From an uncultured Prevotellaceae bacterium (GTDB lineage Bacteria > Bacteroidota > Bacteroidia > Bacteroidales > Bacteroidaceae): 6,625 nucleotides of DNA. Below are positions 6,357-6,625 of this stretch, in pieces. Under the pieces are notes generated by a model, which was not told the DNA's origin, did no database searches, and saw only the letters and a list, made by a program, of their open reading frames with translations. The DNA is taken from NCBI GenBank assembly GCA_946415695.1, contig CAMKTM010000138.1:1-6625 (forward strand), read 5' to 3'. The position numbers and the translations under genes were made by a program. The stretch's first letter is position 1; each line of letters begins with the position of its first letter.

Positions 6357-6383
6357 AAATCAGAAGTGATTCAGTTCTGATTT
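6357..6383 (+). terminator. Hairpin terminator downstream of the isomerase gene
   Basis: A perfect 9-bp stem AAATCAGAA (6357-6365) and TTCTGATTT (6375-6383) encloses a 9-nt loop. TT-rich sequence (T, CG, TATTCTT) follows on the plus strand, and the minus-strand exit reads CCTTTTATC. The stem is AT-rich, so strength is uncertain. It could work in both directions and would end the isomerase transcript 108 bp after its stop codon. Confidence 0.55.
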
Positions 6384-6625
6384 TCGTATTCTTCCCGCGT
6401 GATTGGCGTATCGGGGTCAATAAGACAATCTACAATTATTTAATCCATTGGCTTTATCAGGGTCGTGCAGAAGCGTAGCTAACACTTCCGCTGACAATGC
6501 CGACAGGCTGTCATGTTTGTCTGGCATTCCTTGCGCTTATAGCTTTAGGACAACAAGCACTTATCGGATTCTTTGGGCTGAATGCATCAAAGCCTCTATA
6601 TACGATAAAAGCGTGTACGCTCTTA
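6384..6625. other. Right-edge stretch without an identifiable gene
   Basis: No recognisable gene. Three weak open frames are visible. A plus-strand frame from the ATG at 6497 runs open to the window edge (43 codons) and is hydrophobic (for example CLAFLALIALGQQALIGFFG), so it might be the start of a small membrane protein. A minus-strand frame 6527-6417 encodes 36 residues including LLHDPDKANGLNN. A second minus-strand fragment, 6439-6371, in another frame, encodes IIVDCLIDPDTPITREEY and ends at the terminator hairpin. The two minus-strand pieces abut in different frames and could be the decayed 3' end of one gene. None has a convincing start signal or a family match I can name. Confidence 0.3.

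Noticed and set aside
5908..6420. 170-codon minus-strand frame covering the isomerase 3' end and the palindrome array
   Set aside because: Half of it is antisense to the isomerase gene and the rest reads through the tandem palindromes and terminator; no protein-like motifs.

Overview
The window looks like a chromosomal piece of a Bacteroidales bacterium, Prevotella- or Bacteroides-like. The support is: two promoter cores matching the Bacteroidetes -7 consensus TAnnTTTG; weak or missing Shine-Dalgarno sequences; a Tat-exported sugar-isomerase-fold protein of a type common in Bacteroidetes; and several families of short intergenic repeats. The assignment is by eye; no database search was possible.

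Layout. Positions 75-5030 hold three minus-strand genes read in the order ABC-F ATPase (5030-3141), SBF-type sodium/solute symporter (3069-2131) and M13 zinc metallopeptidase lipoprotein (2117-75). The last two are 13 bp apart and are probably co-transcribed. The gap after the ABC-F gene is 71 bp, so a three-gene transcript is possible. The ABC-F gene has its own promoter very close to its start codon. On the plus strand, facing away from it, a promoter near 5115-5122 is followed by about 235 bp of repeats and then a secreted TIM-barrel sugar isomerase/epimerase-like gene (5359-6249). That gene is followed by three tandem 22-bp palindromes and a hairpin terminator. The last 240 bp to the right edge carry no gene I can identify.

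The four genes show no shared pathway: translation factor, symporter, extracytoplasmic peptidase and envelope carbohydrate enzyme. I see no defence system, mobile-element gene, CRISPR array or RNA gene.

The most interesting content is the repeats. A C-rich hairpin unit, roughly CCCTCTCCAA followed by CTCCCC-loop-GGGGAG, occurs five times. Three copies sit between the plus-strand promoter and its gene. Two copies form a 74-bp inverted pair lying inside the ABC-F coding sequence, translated as about 25 residues of the linker before the C-terminal coiled coil. That pair has no stop codon in any of the six frames, which recalls the protein-coding palindromic elements of Rickettsia. A second family is a heptad repeat of the form TGAA plus three variable bases, seen with a different variable triplet at three gene boundaries. 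A third is the tandem palindrome array after the isomerase gene.
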